From Aldrovandia affinis (taxonomy: Eukaryota; Chordata; Actinopteri; Notacanthiformes; Halosauridae): DNA of 64,000 nt. The position numbers were made by a program, and so were the translations under genes. Numbering within the stretch: the first letter of the stretch is position 1; every line of letters starts with the position of its first letter. The stretch is from the NCBI GenBank assembly GCA_029706075.1, contig JAINUG010000089.1:930001-994000 (forward strand), written 5' to 3'. Under the pieces are notes generated by a model. The model was not told the DNA's origin. It did no database searches and saw only the letters and a program-made list of their open reading frames with translations. Below are positions 13,601-28,400 of this stretch, piece after piece.

Positions 13601-14154
13601 GGGTGTTTCCAGCGTGGCTTAATCCTCGGGATTATCTTCATGATTCGGATTTCATAGCGCCGCCAAAGTCAACGCTTTCAGGCTATTTTGGACCATATCC
13701 CCCTTTCTGATTTAATATGATACCGCATCGCGCTCGGGAGCGCCTCTGACATCACCGGCCTGTCGGAAAATCCTTCCACAAATCCTTCCGTTTTAACCTT
13801 TTCTTCCACCTCCCTTCCAAAGCTGGAAATGCCTTGACTTTGCCCAAAGCCAAATGTCCCATTGACTAAGATCTCCCTGGAGTCTGCCAAGGCCAGCCCC
13901 TGGTTCCAGCTATTCATCGAAGAAGAACATCTCCTTGTCCTGGGTTCTGTTACTCCGTGTTTACCTCCTCCTGGTCTTTATTTCCCATAATCCCCATTTT
14001 TCCCATTCCCAGCGTTGTTCCAGCACAGCACTTACACCTACAGCGCATGTAATTAATGCCACTGGTTCCTGAGAAAGGGGACATTACGAAACCTTCTGCT
14101 GCCATCTTCCTGTTCCGGCCTTGTGACTCATCTCCTTGCTGGATGTGAGTGTGC

Positions 14155-14250
<96 letters not shown>

Positions 14251-16383
14251 AGATGAGAGCTGCATTAGCTCCCCTGTATTCAATCAAGATTTGTCCCTAA
14301 ATATAACTTACAATTAAATTCAAGTGTTATTTTTTAACAGCAATGCAAACAACAGTTTGGCAAGTAGATTTTGTCGATCGCTGAACTTGCCAAAATGTGT
14401 TTGTGAAGAAAAACAGAGACGTGAGACAAATATTGGTATAAATCCAAGTCACTGTGTGAACACTGTAAGGACAATAACATCAGGACTCCAATCCAAGACT
14501 CCATTGATTCCACTAATCTCAGACGACCACCATGGCTTTCAGGCAGAATGGCTAGTAGCTTTGAGCTCCTGCAAAGAGCACATCCACAGACAATATTTGA
14601 TAAATATAGCAAATACCAGTTGAATACATGAATGCTAATACGTATTATGCTAAATTGGCTGAGTTGTGCATGGCCAAGCGCCACGAGCTAATGCAATTAA
14701 GTCCAATCATCTGGAAGCAATAACTGGTATGTGTGGAAAATGTGAAAGACATGAGTGAACGCAGTAAGAAGTTAAGTACACGTGTGTAATGTGCGTTTGG
14801 CAGCCAAATCTCTGGCAGGGCTTACTACCTGAGATGACAAAAGGTATTTCATGCACTTCTAGACACTATGAGCAACGCATGTGCCAAGTAAGATCAGCCA
14901 TGCTATGAAAGGGTTCAACATTAAAGTCTCATAATATGATTTGTGTGCCGAGAGGATATGGAAAATGCTAGAGTGAGCAAAAGTCCTTGCTTGCGCATGT
15001 GTGTGTGTGTGTGTGTGTTTGTGTGTGTGTACGCACGCTCCTCTTTCTTATCTTAGGCTGCACACAAAGAGGGCTCAAGTCTTTAGCCAAGTCAACACAC
15101 CACACAGATGATGACGTTTATGCGTGGAGGAGGGGGAATTGCTAAAATTATTGACAATGGTTCCAAAATAAGGATTTCAAAGCCACGTCTTGTGATGGAC
15201 AACCATCCCCTATTGTTTTTTTTAGGATACGTTGACACTTAACCAAATACAGGAGGTAGCTTACTCAAAAAATGTTGTTTTAAAAAAACATGAAGCACAT
15301 CCTCTATGTGGCAAAGCTGTACGATCATTAACGTACCTAACAAATGACCTATTATAATAATGAATTTAGCGTATCGACCAATGAAATCTAAGGGGTTGGT
15401 GTAACACGCCCACCCCTCACACTATGTTGGATACGATGTACTTCCTTGTTCGATGACATTCTACAGACATTGGGTCAGAGTGGTCTCCACGCAGTGTCAT
15501 TCCTGGGTCAATGGTGCACAATGGTGCCTTCAAAAGCTATGTACAATTTGTGTTGTGCCACCATATTTTGTATGAATGCACAGGGCCAGGTTTTGAGGCA
15601 TGACAAGCGGTTTGTTCCATATAGTCCATGCCCGGTGAATGTGAGGTGAGGGAGCGATTGCTATGAGAAGACATTGACGTGTGTCATAAGCATGTTGGGT
15701 TACCCTATTGGCCTTGGGCGTGGCCAAGAGGATTTTATGCACCTAGTCAGATTAGTCAGTGAAGCAATACTGTGAAAATACATGCAAAAAAAACAAGGGG
15801 AAAAAATGAGAAAACATTGGTTTGTCAGCCATTCTGGGTAGCCAATAACTTCTTGCAAAGACAACAGAGTGCGCAACACAGGCCTTGGCTTCTTTGAATG
15901 TGTGCAGGGAAATTCCTGAATGTAAACACTATGGCACGCGTCTGTGCACAGAACGCTATGCAAACCAGGGACAGCGATGTGTAGTAGCGTTACGCAGGTG
16001 TCTAATGAAGAGCAAGCTCAGACCTGGGTACTTCCTGTTGAGTGTTTAGGACTTCAGTTCAGAAATGAAAGCCTCTGGAAATGGCAATTGGCATTCGTTT
16101 ATCACTTTTCAAGAAGGAACATGGAAAAAGCCCAGGGCCAGTCTATATATACAGTATATAATATTTAAAAAGGAGGGGTGTCTATAAGCACACGATAGGC
16201 TCATACTGCATATAGTTAAAGACTAGTATGCATCACATGGATGCTAAGAGAATCCCATGGCTCCTTGGCAAGGCAGGTTGCCGTGCAACAAAGATCGTCC
16301 AAATGCTCTCCAAAGTCACTCTGCCTGACAGCCATGAAAGGTACACACACACACATGTCCAAAAAAACAAATACAAACGCACG

Positions 16384-16449
<66 letters not shown>

Positions 16450-19400
16450 GCTGAAGCGTAGTGGCAGCATAGGTGTGGTGCGTTGGGGCCTTACTGTGAT
16501 GCGCTTCATGTCCAGCTGTCTCAGTTGAAACGCGTGGCGCAGAGTGGCCTGCCTGTACCATGACTCCTGCGCCACAGGGTTCCCATCCAGGGTGAGCTCC
16601 GAGAGGGAGCAGGACTCTCTCAGGCACGTCAGCTCATCGAAACTACACCAACACAGACAAACACAGGGCGCGCTGAAGACAGGACCTGCTCTCTCCCAGT
16701 GCCCGCTACAGTACCCACCCTGTATTCCGCTCCAGCGGCCATTAAACACAGCACACTCCTGTGATCGCACTAGCTCTCATCGAATGACCGCACTTGTCCT
16801 GGGAACGCTGTAATGGGACATGCCAATTGCGGTCGGGGTGGTTTTTTGGTTGTCGGGCGGGGGTATTAGGCAGCAGTGGGTAGTCTGGGCATTAGAGGGC
16901 GTGTGCTCACAGTAGAGCTGACTCCACTGCGGTGACAGGCCTGGAACAGGAGCCCTATAGGGAGCCGACATGCCACTGGGTAAAGAGGAAGAGCTGCTCA
17001 GAGCTTCAGTAGCCCTGTGTAATCACCGTCACCACGGCCACTACATGGGCTGTTTGCTTCCAGAGGTGGGGGGCTTTCTAAATTTAGCTCAGCCAGTAAA
17101 GGGTGACGTAAGAGAACGCTGAGGCCCGCAGCACCCCGCAGGGCCCTACGGAACCACTAGCCTGGATCGCCACGCTGCGTTAGCCTCTGCACCTCTCTGC
17201 TGGACTGCCACGGACTGGGGCAGGGCCACAACTGTGCACACACAGGCCACATGCTGTCAGGCCTCACTGGAGCAGGGCCACATACTGTACACACAGGCCA
17301 CACTGGAGCAGAGCCACATATTGTACACACACAGGCCTCACTGGAGTAAAGCCACATACTGTACACACACAGGCCTCACTGGAGCAGGGCCACATACTGA
17401 ACACACACAGGCCTCACTGGAGCAGGGCCACATACTGTACACACAGGCCACACTGGAGCAAAGCCATATACTGTACACACACAGGCCTCACTGGAGCAGG
17501 GCCACATTCTGTACACACACAGGCCTCACTGGAGCAAAGCCACATTCTGTACACACACAGGCCTCACTGGAGCAGAGCGTCACCAGCACACAGCACACTG
17601 CTGTCCCTGGGTCAGAGATGAGCTAGCACACACCCAGAGGCCACAGTTAGACCTGCATGTGTGACAGCTAATCCAACACACATAGACAGCACAAAGGGAG
17701 TTACATCTGAATGCGCTGGTTCTCTGTAGCAAGATTTAAATCAAATATAGAATATAGACAGCACTATACTGATACTGATATACCCTGAATAGACCTTATA
17801 TGAGTTATATTACCTTTAACTGAGTGAACAAATGGACTACTATAGGCAGGTTTGACCACACACACACACATACAAATGCAATATATCACACACGTCAGGG
17901 AGAATAGTATAACAAGGCATGGCTGGGAATGGAGGGAGTACCTAAACACACCCTTGCACATACGCAAGCACGTGCGTGCGCGGGCACACACACACACACA
18001 CACACAGCATTTAGATAAAGCTGCACCTGCACGTGATTGCTCATGGCACAGATATACATTTAAAATATCTTTAGCATATAGATATATTAATATCACCTAT
18101 ACTAAACATAGCAGTCAATCACAACTCATCATTTTACTGCGCAAGAGCAAATTGGAGAGATCATCACAAAAAAGATAAGTCTACCCCTATCTGTGCCCCT
18201 CCCTCCCTCCCTCCCTCCCTCCCTCCCTCTCTCATTTGCCACGAGTTTACAGCACTGTTTCATAACAGTAAATCTCTCAAATTCACCTGTGCCAGACACA
18301 AAGCCAGGAGGCTGGGAGATGACAGACGGAATCGCACACAACAACAATCACCTTTCCATCTTTACCCCTCAGAGAACCGGGGAAAAGGGCCCGGACGTTT
18401 TGCAGCAGTCCTGTCTCAGCTGTGGGAGTTATTATATCTGGAGTCGTTTGCTAATTTAAGCATAATTTGAGTGGCTGCTAGCTGTCTCCTGAGACTCCAC
18501 TCACTGATTGAGCCCAAATTGACATGAGTAATCGTTTGCCTCTTCAAGCAGGGCCAGAGGGCTGACGAGAGCAGCCGGCAGGAGCGGAGGAGCACGGTCA
18601 CAGATGGCAGCGTTCTCCCTCGGCTCTGATGGTGCCCGTTTCCCCAGGAAATGCACGGTGAATTCCCACGGGGCAGGACGAAGCCGCAGCAGTCAATGAG
18701 GGAAACTTCCGCACTAGTTCAGCTCCCGCACAGCTAACGCGGGCTAGCGAGAGACGCAAAGAGGGCAAGCTGGGCCGGAAACGTAACCTCGCCCCCTTCC
18801 CCCGGACACGTGGTGACACCACCGAAGTCTACCCTCTGAGGCGCTCCTGAGGAGACGCGGCGGTTCGATGAGGGAGGGGGTGGGTGGGGGGTTGTCGAGT
18901 TTAACGGCGACCGCTTACCTGGTGATGCAGTTGCAGCTGAGGAAGAGGCGCTTCAGTGAGGGCAGCCGGTCCACCTCCGTCTGCAGGATGAGAGAGGGAG
19001 ATGGAGAGAGGGGGAGAGAGAGAGAGAGAGAGAGAGAGACAATGGGTGAGCGGGGCGGACAGAACGCAGGCACTGCGCAGGCACCTTTCACAGCGCCGAG
19101 AGCACAGCGGCGTGCACCATCCGCCCCCCAGTCACCTCGCCTCTTTTCACATGGTCGTGCGCTCAGAGAGGCTCGGTCCGCCCTGCGATGATGCTGCTGC
19201 TGCTGCTGCTGCTGCTGCCACTGCCGCGGCCGCACCGCGAGGGGAGGAGGGGAGGAGGGGAGGAGGGGGAGGGGAGTTTCTACGCTAATGCAGATATCCT
19301 CGCTGCAGGAGCGGCTCGTCTGCTTGCGGGGGAAAGGCTTCAGACGCGGCCGCGCGGAGACAAACGGAGAGGCGGTGAGGGAGACGGGGGGCGTTAATTG

Positions 19401-22400
19401 CACTTGAACGCATCGGAGCCCACGTGGAGGAGCGGTTCGGCGCTGCGCCGGATGAAAAAGCAAAGCCCCCCCGCCCCCCGAGGCAGCTGGGAGAGGATGC
19501 AGGGGAGGCGCCCGCTGCATGCCTGATGAGGGAGGACACAGGCATGGGCAAAGTCACTGCCGGAGCGACACAGCGCTGTTTACAGGCTGGGAGGCTGTGG
19601 AGAGAAGAGGGGGAGAGAAATGTGCGAAATGTGTTGTGTCAGACCTCACTGCAGACACAATCTGACGGCACCTGCTCCCTCCCCACTCTGCCTCCCACTC
19701 CCACTCCCACTCCCACAGACACAGTCTCACCCCAGCTGCCACTCCCTCGCTCCACACACTACCAGATCAGCAAGGAGCTAAAGGAGGTTCTGTATGTAAA
19801 GGACTGAGATTGCGATGGAACTGAGAGAGTCATTTGTATTTTTTTCCATAAAGAATCTTTGCAAACGCCAGCCCTGCTGCTGCTCCACTCCTCTCATAGG
19901 ACAGCTCCCACGTCATGGCTCCAAAAGCCCCCCTCCCCCGCCCTGCCCCCCCCGTTTCTAGTTTGAGAGAAACTAGAGCAATGTCCCTACGCCATCCTGC
20001 ACCATGTTTTTGGAACGCACGGCGGGTTCGGCCGTGGCCTGCGGGTTCGATCGGTGCCCATCTGTTCCCATCTGTGACTCGGGCCACCCCTGCCCCACAC
20101 ACTGCCGAGGGGTAGTCACTCTTGGCAGCCAGTGAATCGTGAGATTGTATTGGAGTGTATTGTGTAACGGTGGCCCTGGCCTCCATACCGGTGACCAGGG
20201 TTTGGGTTATGCAAAGAGGCTCTGTGCTGCTTCACTGCTGACGCTAAACCTAACAGTCTGAGTCCACTTTAGCCCAGCGGAGATGTGAACCTGATGCACG
20301 AAAATGCTGATTAAATACAGAGAAATATACATTCATAAGTCTAATGTAAATCGTGCAAACAAAATGCATCGGTATGAATTTTTTTTTACATTTTAATCGA
20401 TACTCAGTTAAAAAGAATTTGAGCCTAAAGCACATGTGGGTTTGTAAAAAATTAATTCCCTGAAATATTGATTACAGATATGTTGCACTGGCTGTGTATG
20501 TCCCAAACAATCCCTTCCTCTATATTATACTATGCATAAACACCCTGGTGTCCAATTAGCATGATATAAAAGACACATGTATTAGTAGCCAATAAACTGA
20601 AAGTAAAAAGAGTTGCAAGCAAAATATTAACCAACCTTTCCCATAATGCCATGTGAAATGCCCAAAGCCTTATGAGGGTTCTGTGGGTTATAACATTGTT
20701 GCAAATGACATGGTTTAGAAGCTGGCTATAATTTCCTCAGCAGTTTCTGAGGCCGTCCCTTGAGCTTTGAGGCTCAAAATTGTCATCATGCAGCAATTTC
20801 CTCAAGAAAAAAAAGAAAAATGGCATGGCTACCTACAGAGGATATTCAAAATACAAGGACAGGAGATCAAATCATCTGCTGAAGCTCAACCGAGCTAATG
20901 AACCAGCTAGCAAAAACAAGCTGGGCAGAGAAGTGGAAAGCAGGAGCCCTGCCCCGCTGCGAGGTGCTGCTGGACCCGGCCCAAAGCGGCACACTGCTCA
21001 AAACCACCTTCAGTGGGAAACTCATCCCGTGCTGTGGAGCTGGGCACTGGCACAGGGCGTGGCTGCTTTTCCTGCCCCACCAAGGTGAGACCGCACTTTA
21101 AACCCAGGATTAAATCCACTCAATTCCACTCGGCCAGGGGAATTAGACACCGTGGAGCCCGACTCCGTGTCCTCTCCTGCGGAACGGGCCGCGTCTCCGT
21201 AATTACAATAACGGGCAGATGAAGGCGAGACACTTACTCTCCCCCCTCCTCCTGGGGCGGACAGTCAAATGCCGCCCCCGATCGGGGCTGACGACCAGGG
21301 TCGGTTTGGTAGAGACGCGGATTTCGAACCCGAACAGGCAGCGCACACCACACCGGACCAGAGGTGAGACGTTATTAACCTCCTGGCTAATTCCCGTACG
21401 GGAGACCAAGCAGAGGCCAAAGGCTGCGTGCCAACAATGTGAAGGCGCAAACAGAAGAAGTGCCGTGCTTTCTGCTGTGTGGATAAAACATTCGGTCTCA
21501 GGGGAGCCCTGTCCACTTCCTGCATTTCATGGGGTGACCTCTGACCCCATAGGTCTTACCCTGGCAGGCGTGCAGGTCGTGCAGAGAGCAGAGTTTAACA
21601 ACTAGAAGAGAAGTGTTCTGCGTAGCACACACATTTATCAAAAATCCTCACCGACTGCGCCACGTTGACACACTGACACGCTTTACGCGAGGGCCGTTGT
21701 GGGTTTGGTGGAGTTGGGGGCTAACGATAAACACATTTTGAAAACCTGGAAAGCCCTCTCAGGACACTACAGCAAATCGCTGACCGCTTCTGTTGTTTGT
21801 CATTGTCCTTTTTCATTGGCGGTTGGCAGTCCCCCGTGGCTAGTGAAACGCGACACCGAATGAGGTTCCGTGGAAATTTCTAGCATGCTGGAAACTGACG
21901 TGCAGCTCACAGCGCTCAAAAGACCAATTACTGTCACCATAAGCATCTTACTCAGTATAAGGTCCGAGGGGGAACTGGCTCAGCCACAATCCGCCCTGAG
22001 TATTGTGAACGCTGTCGATTTAGTGGGGTATTTACTCAAAGTTATTTTGTGAATGAAAACCGTTGCAAAATACACATTTTAATATCGCTACTGCTACTGA
22101 GAGCTTGTCTTGCGCATATTGGTAACAACACCTATTCATTTCAGCACCTCGGACAGCGCAGTGGACAATTCGGACTGAGACCTGTCAGCTGCACTGTAAA
22201 CTTGAATGAGCCAGCAGCTGTAGTGTAGTGTTGAGACATTCCCGTGTCTTAGGAATGGCAAGTTTGTGCCATTCCAGGTGACCAGTTATCTCAAACAGTA
22301 TCGCACACGTATAATATAGTATTGCATAACGTGGGGGCCCACAGGGTCTTGAGAACTTTGTTTTCTTTTCCCACGTTCATCTTGAAGAGGGATGTTTGAG

Positions 22401-25400
22401 TAGAAAATACTTCAACAAGTATTGTATAAACTCATAATGCTTATTGAAGGACCAGAATTAGGGCTACAATGGTTAATGTGTACACTAGGATTCAGAGTCT
22501 GCATACCTACATGAGCCTGGAGTCCCTCAGCCACAGGCACACGCTGTTAAACAGACTCTCTGCTCCTGAGACTTTGGACAGTTACATACACAGCGCACTG
22601 TAAATGTCCACCATTCAAATAGAAGGCAACAAATCGCAGTTTGCATTGCTTTAAGATTTTTTTACAGCACAAACGTCTTACGTATTCCTTTTATCCAGAT
22701 AATAGTGGTGCGCAGTGAGTGACAAACGCGCCTTCTGTTTCCCCAATCTCTAGTCTCTTGTTCTATTGTCCCCATAGCTCTCAATACAGCTGCCTACATT
22801 CAGCAGGCCCGCTTCAGTCGAAGAGAAATGATGTAATCGCCGAGCTAACGTGATGCGTCCCACACCACACCAACAGCAGATGGGAGCCGGGAGCGACCGT
22901 GGCTCTCTTTAAAAAGCACTCACCGTCCTGCGGCCGTAACATGCCGTGCAGTGGTGCAAGACTACACAAAGGAGGCCATGGCTTTGTGTTGGAAAATATG
23001 AGAGGAGTTGTACGCAACAGCTCGGGGATGTCTTAAGTGAAAAATTGCTGACATTTCGAGCGATCTTTCCTGGCTCCCCACCCAGTCCACACCCAGCCTC
23101 CGCTGGCAGCTCGCGTTTGTTTGGCCAGCACTGACTCACCGAAGCCTCGCTCTACCTTCAACACCAACGGCGGCACCTCATCACCGTCACTGCCGCGCTC
23201 TGGCAAACAGACGCTACATTCCGGGGCTGAAAGGGCCTTCCAACAAACACACACAGGTGTGTTAAGAGAGAAATGAACCACTGGATTAAGCTCGACTAAC
23301 TGCCAGCCAAATTTGTCTCTCAGTGGAGTGTGCGTGAAGAAGCACCCCCATCCCTGGGGCGGAGGGGGCATGTCATGGCAGTGCAGAGATCTTACCCTGA
23401 GTTACCTCAATAAATATCCACCTGTACAACTGAAAATGTCATCTACATGAGTTCCCCTGAAAACAGCCTCCTGGCACACTAACAAATGTAATCTTACTGT
23501 ATATATATATATATAATGTTATAGTACAGTCATACTGTGTTGTATACACTGATCCGAGTTAGAAGTTAAGCCCCCTCTGAACTCTGTTCTCTTTTGGTCA
23601 TGTTATTCCAGGCTGTCTTTTATGGTAAATAAAAGTCTCGGATGTATATGAGGTAAAATGGCCAATAATTTAGCCATGTCCCTGAATGACTGTTCGAGCA
23701 TGTGCCTAAGATTTATGTTTAAATGTAGGTTTTGACTTGTTGTTAAACTAAACATTAATGTCTATATCTTGTCCTTGCAAGCCTTTCCAAAAATCCACTT
23801 TGCATCTCACAAGGATGAAGAAAAACATTTTTAAGAGCACCTTTTAATGTTCCCATGTTTAGTTTGTCCCTGTAATGAAATCTTGGCAGCATAACCCTGC
23901 AATGAAAGATGCAAGAGGAGAATACTGCTGCAGGGTAGAATATTTCTTTCTCTCACTTTCTCTCTCTCTTTCTCTCCTGGAATAAAAGAAATGCCATATC
24001 CCATTATTAAAAATGGAAGTCTTTGCAGCTTTATGTTTTGCGAAAGCAAAGACATGGGTGATAAGTAATACTCATACAGCTGTGTATGCAATGCATTCAA
24101 TGCAACTGCAGAAACGCATGCAGAATCTGTGTCAAGGATTTCTTGAAACTTGATGCATCCAATCAAATAACAGAGAAGTCGAATAACATGGGATATTTAA
24201 AAGGTGGTATACTGTGAAATACCTTGAATGAATTGTTTCAGAACAAGGCAGCCATTTTGTTTCATGTGTTATATTTTCCAGGTGTAGGAAGAAGTTGCCC
24301 GTGAGCGCTGATCTGAGGTCAGCTTTTTATTTCTCTTTCTAATGGACGAGGTGAGGATTTGGGTAGGGTTAGCTGGTCCTGTATCCTTGCTTTGGAGCAA
24401 ATTCTGCCGCAAGCTATTATTCACCTCATCTTGGAATTATCACACAGTTTGGGGGAAAAATAAAAAATAAAAATAAATAAGGAAAGTATGTAAAGATTGG
24501 TATGTAGTTGGTAGGTGAGACAGGAGCCTAGTGATCAGAGCCCAGGACCGCAGCTGTGATACTGTAGGGCATAAACAGCAGTGCTCCCTGACTGTGTGTG
24601 CGTCTGAATACAGGATGCATGGTACACACAGGGCCTGCTGCATGCACCCAACCGTCTGAAACGTCCGTCTTTCATGATGTGTTGTGAGCAATGTGGCACA
24701 AAATGGCTGCGGCGCATCACATCGGAAGCAGTTGAGGTCAGTCCCCCCCCGCCCCTGCCCCCCACCTCACTGTAAAGCGCTTTGGGATTGTGGGATTCGG
24801 TCCTGTGGTCTCATAGCGCTCACCACGCAGGAGATGATGTTGTGCCGCAGGTTAAGTTCGGTCAGGGAGTCCAGGCCCTGCAGGTTGTCCACCCTGCTGA
24901 TTCGATTCCATGCCAGGTTCAGCAGACGCAGCTCAGACAGGTGAGAGATGTTCTCTACCTGCACAATCTGAGAGAGGAAAAACACACACACACACACATA
25001 CATACACATACATACACGCACATCCGTACACACACAAACAGACACATACAAGACACACGGAGACGCACACACATACATACAGTGTCAAACACAACTGTCA
25101 GCAACAACAAGATAACAAGCTGCAATGTACTGTTATGCATCTATTTATATATGTGTTGAGGGAATGGGCTGAAGGGTAATTTTTTTTCAAACATCAACAA
25201 AAAAGTGTAAACAGATAGAGCTACATCCGCTATTAATTTGTCCTTGAATTAAAAACGAATGTATGTGCCTGCTTGTGCTGGGACCGCGCCCCCACAGTGG
25301 AGCTCCTGCAGCTGATTGGCCAGCGCTGTGCCTGTCTCCGGACTGGCCAGTGGCCTAGGTGCCACGGAAACACAACACGCAGCCGGGTGTTCCCCGGGAC

Positions 25401-28400
25401 GGAACAAGCCAGACACCTGCTCGCCCTCGTTTGCACCTGTGCTCCTCTACGGCCGGGCTACATCCTCTCAACAGACTCTCAACCCCCGGCCAGATGTTAA
25501 AGCTCCGCCACGGCGACGAAAGCTATCCCTGGACTGGACGCGTTCCCACAGAAATGCTGACGGGGGGCGTTTCTCTTTCCCCTTCAAAGACCAGTCCGAT
25601 CTCCAGAGTGCCAGAGCGACTGCACTCAACGGCGTGAAGACGCCTTCACTCTCAAAGGGAAGAGAGAGGAGGCGCAGTACTCTGACAGGCCTTCGGGTGT
25701 GTGCGCAGGCCGGCCTGGCGTTGAGCAGAGCGAGAGAGCACAAAGCAGTGGTTTCACAGCCTCGGTCCTGGTGTGCCGCCGTGTATGCTGGTTTTCGTTC
25801 CAACCAGAATTGAACAACCTGTTCATTGTGTTTAAATTTAACATTTAATCTCTAATGAGGGATGACTTAACATTACCCTCTTAATGCCAAGTTGTGTCAG
25901 AAATATGTTACAAGGAATTAATATATGCAATTATATATTCATTGAGATCAAGTCAGATCAGATCAGAGGAGCACAGGGCTCAGCATGTATCCAGGACTAA
26001 AGGCCCCATTTACCCTTGTCTTTTAAAAAACTTTTTAAAACTTTTTTTTCTTTTTCTTTGCAAATCACACACATTCAAAATGCATTAACACCACACGTCA
26101 CTTCCCATAGTTACAGTCTTGAATAATTATTTGAGTGGTAACTAAGTGTATATATACAGTAGTGTGAAGGTCTTGGCTGGACCATTGCCCTTGTCTTTTT
26201 AATGCGACAAATATCTGTGTCCTCAACAAATCAGATACGTGTCGCAATCCACGGTTGCGGTCTAAACAAAAGAAATCGGACATGGATCGAATTTGCGCAA
26301 TTCCGATTTGAATCGCATCTGTTGGTGGTCTGGATCGTGGTACGCCGGCATCAGACCTGATGTCCCAGCATGCATCTTCTCCTGTCACCGGTATTCTACC
26401 AACAAATACCAGCCGACAATGGTATTAAAAATCAATCGTGAACAGGCACCCACGTACAATGGATAAACAGAAATCCGTTTGGTAAACTGAATCGGGTGCG
26501 AGGGGGCCTTAGTTAGCAGGATGTTCCACATCTCGTCACGCCAATCGGCCAATCGGGTACCTGCGCTCAGCTCAGCTGGTGGACTGCAAAGTAAAAATAA
26601 GCGGCGGCTGGCGGTTCACACTTCAGAGGACACGCACGCCAGTCTCTGCTCTGCTGAACTGACGGAGGACATTGCAGCAATGAGATGGGCCTACAAATAC
26701 GATTGTGCATGCAAACCAGGGCAAAATGGGGAAACAGGGGATACAGTGGTGTTTAAAATGATTTTTTTTGTTACAGCATTACACCATTTCCCCAGGTCAG
26801 GCTGGGTGACAGCATATGCAATGTAGTATAATGTTTAAGGAATTGGGAGGTTGCAGGTTCAACTCTCAGGCCGGGGCACTGCCGTTGTAGCCTCGAGCGA
26901 GGCACTTAAATATCCAGTAAATATCCAGCTCTATAAATGGATTGTATGCAAAGAAATGTAAACTGTGTAAGTTACTCTGGACAAGAGTGTCTGCTAAGTG
27001 CCTAAATGTAAATGCGACTAAGGTCCAGTTTCTCTACACACACCAACCACACACCGCTCAAACAGCAGCTACCGACATTCCATTGCCATGACAATACACT
27101 CACATCCCATGTTTGGTCCCATAAGACTTTCAATCTCATTTTTAGGCACTTTAAACCAAATGTCAGTTATAAACAGAACGGTGGGAATGCACCCCTACAA
27201 TTGAGGTCAAAGTTCACAGTAACAAAGGGTAAAATGTTCCATGGTACGGTTTTCACCTCTCTGGCAGTCAGGAGCCCAGAACAGCCACATGGCATATTGT
27301 CAAGAAGCATTATGACAGGAGTGTGACAAAAGTGGAAAATTGTCCATGGCTGGGGAGATATGACTTTCCTTCTATAGGATGATGGGGCCCCTGGTTATAA
27401 TGAAACGAACTAGCGCATAGCTCTAGGGAGATACATGACCAAGACAGCGGTCTGTTGAATTTAAGGCACTTGCCACTTCATCCTCAGTCACGTTAGACAT
27501 CATGGAAATAAGACCCTGCATTTCCAGGAGGCCCTCGAACGCCACGAGTTCCTGAGAGTTAGAAAGGCCAAACCAGTCATCCCAAAGAGCTATCAATGCA
27601 GCATTCCCGATTCGCAGAACCATAAATCAAGGCCAGATTGTGCACATCCGCTCGCAAAGACAAATTCCACACGAGAGGCGGACAGAACTTGGCTCGGCTG
27701 TAACAGGAGCTGGGAGGACGGAAGCAGGCCCTTCTCCTCTCCTCGCTCCTCTCTGTCCCAGGTCTGCCTCACAGCCCGGCCGGCCAGCTGCCGAAAAGTG
27801 TCCAGATGTCCCGCAGACCAGATCCGGCGGGACCCACCAGATACTCCGCTCCGTATTCTTAACATTGGACATTCTGTCTCCCTGCCACTGAAGTGAAATC
27901 ATTCCGATTTAAATCATTTCGTGAATATTGAAGGGGAGCGACCAAGCACAATATTGTGCCGATGGATGTTCTGCACTGCACCAAAGTTAGAAAACATTGG
28001 GAAGCAGAGGGGACGGAAGGATCGTGGCAGAAGCTAACAATCTGGTTAGACTAAAGAGTCTGTGGCGGTGGCGTCTAAGGCAGCTGCGTCAGGTCTCCGC
28101 GTCGCCTCTTTCCATTGCTATCGTTGGACAGTACCCAAAGTGCAGGGGGGGGCAGCGCATCTGGGGAAGGTAATGACTTTGTTATGACTGCTAATGACAA
28201 CAGCGGGGTGAGGCAAGCGTTCCACTCCAGTTGACGTCTCGCACATGTTGCGTTTCACAAAGCCTCCCCGGGCGGGGGGAGGCGACAGGCTCCACGATGC
28301 GGCCCCACTGGCTCTCCCCAGTGCAGATTCCCAGACGTGGCTCCGTCGGCTCTTTCCAGCGCAGTGACACGCGAGCGACATGCCTCTCTGCGGCTCAGTG

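Noticed and set aside
12105-14912. The direct repeats as LTRs of a retroelement
   Set aside because: No TG/CA ends, primer-binding site, polypurine tract or gag/pol-like frame in the 1.8 kb between them; kept only as an unexplained duplication.
17256-17582. CRISPR-like array of regular repeats
   Set aside because: Units are contiguous without unique spacers, and the genome is vertebrate.
17234-17626. 130-codon open frame with a repeated peptide
   Set aside because: The unit length (about 38 bases) and shorter units show it is a minisatellite; no start context, splice structure or homology.
18915-19520. Minus-strand 201-codon open frame with a poly-Gln stretch
   Set aside because: The Gln run comes from the (CTG)n repeat and the Ser/Leu run from (GA)n. 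Only 18980-18919 is real coding sequence, as LRRC49 exon 9.
25250-25813. Overlapping open frames in GC-rich sequence as a gene
   Set aside because: Frames are open on both strands, as expected for GC-rich DNA, with no domain, no splice framing and no similarity I recognise.
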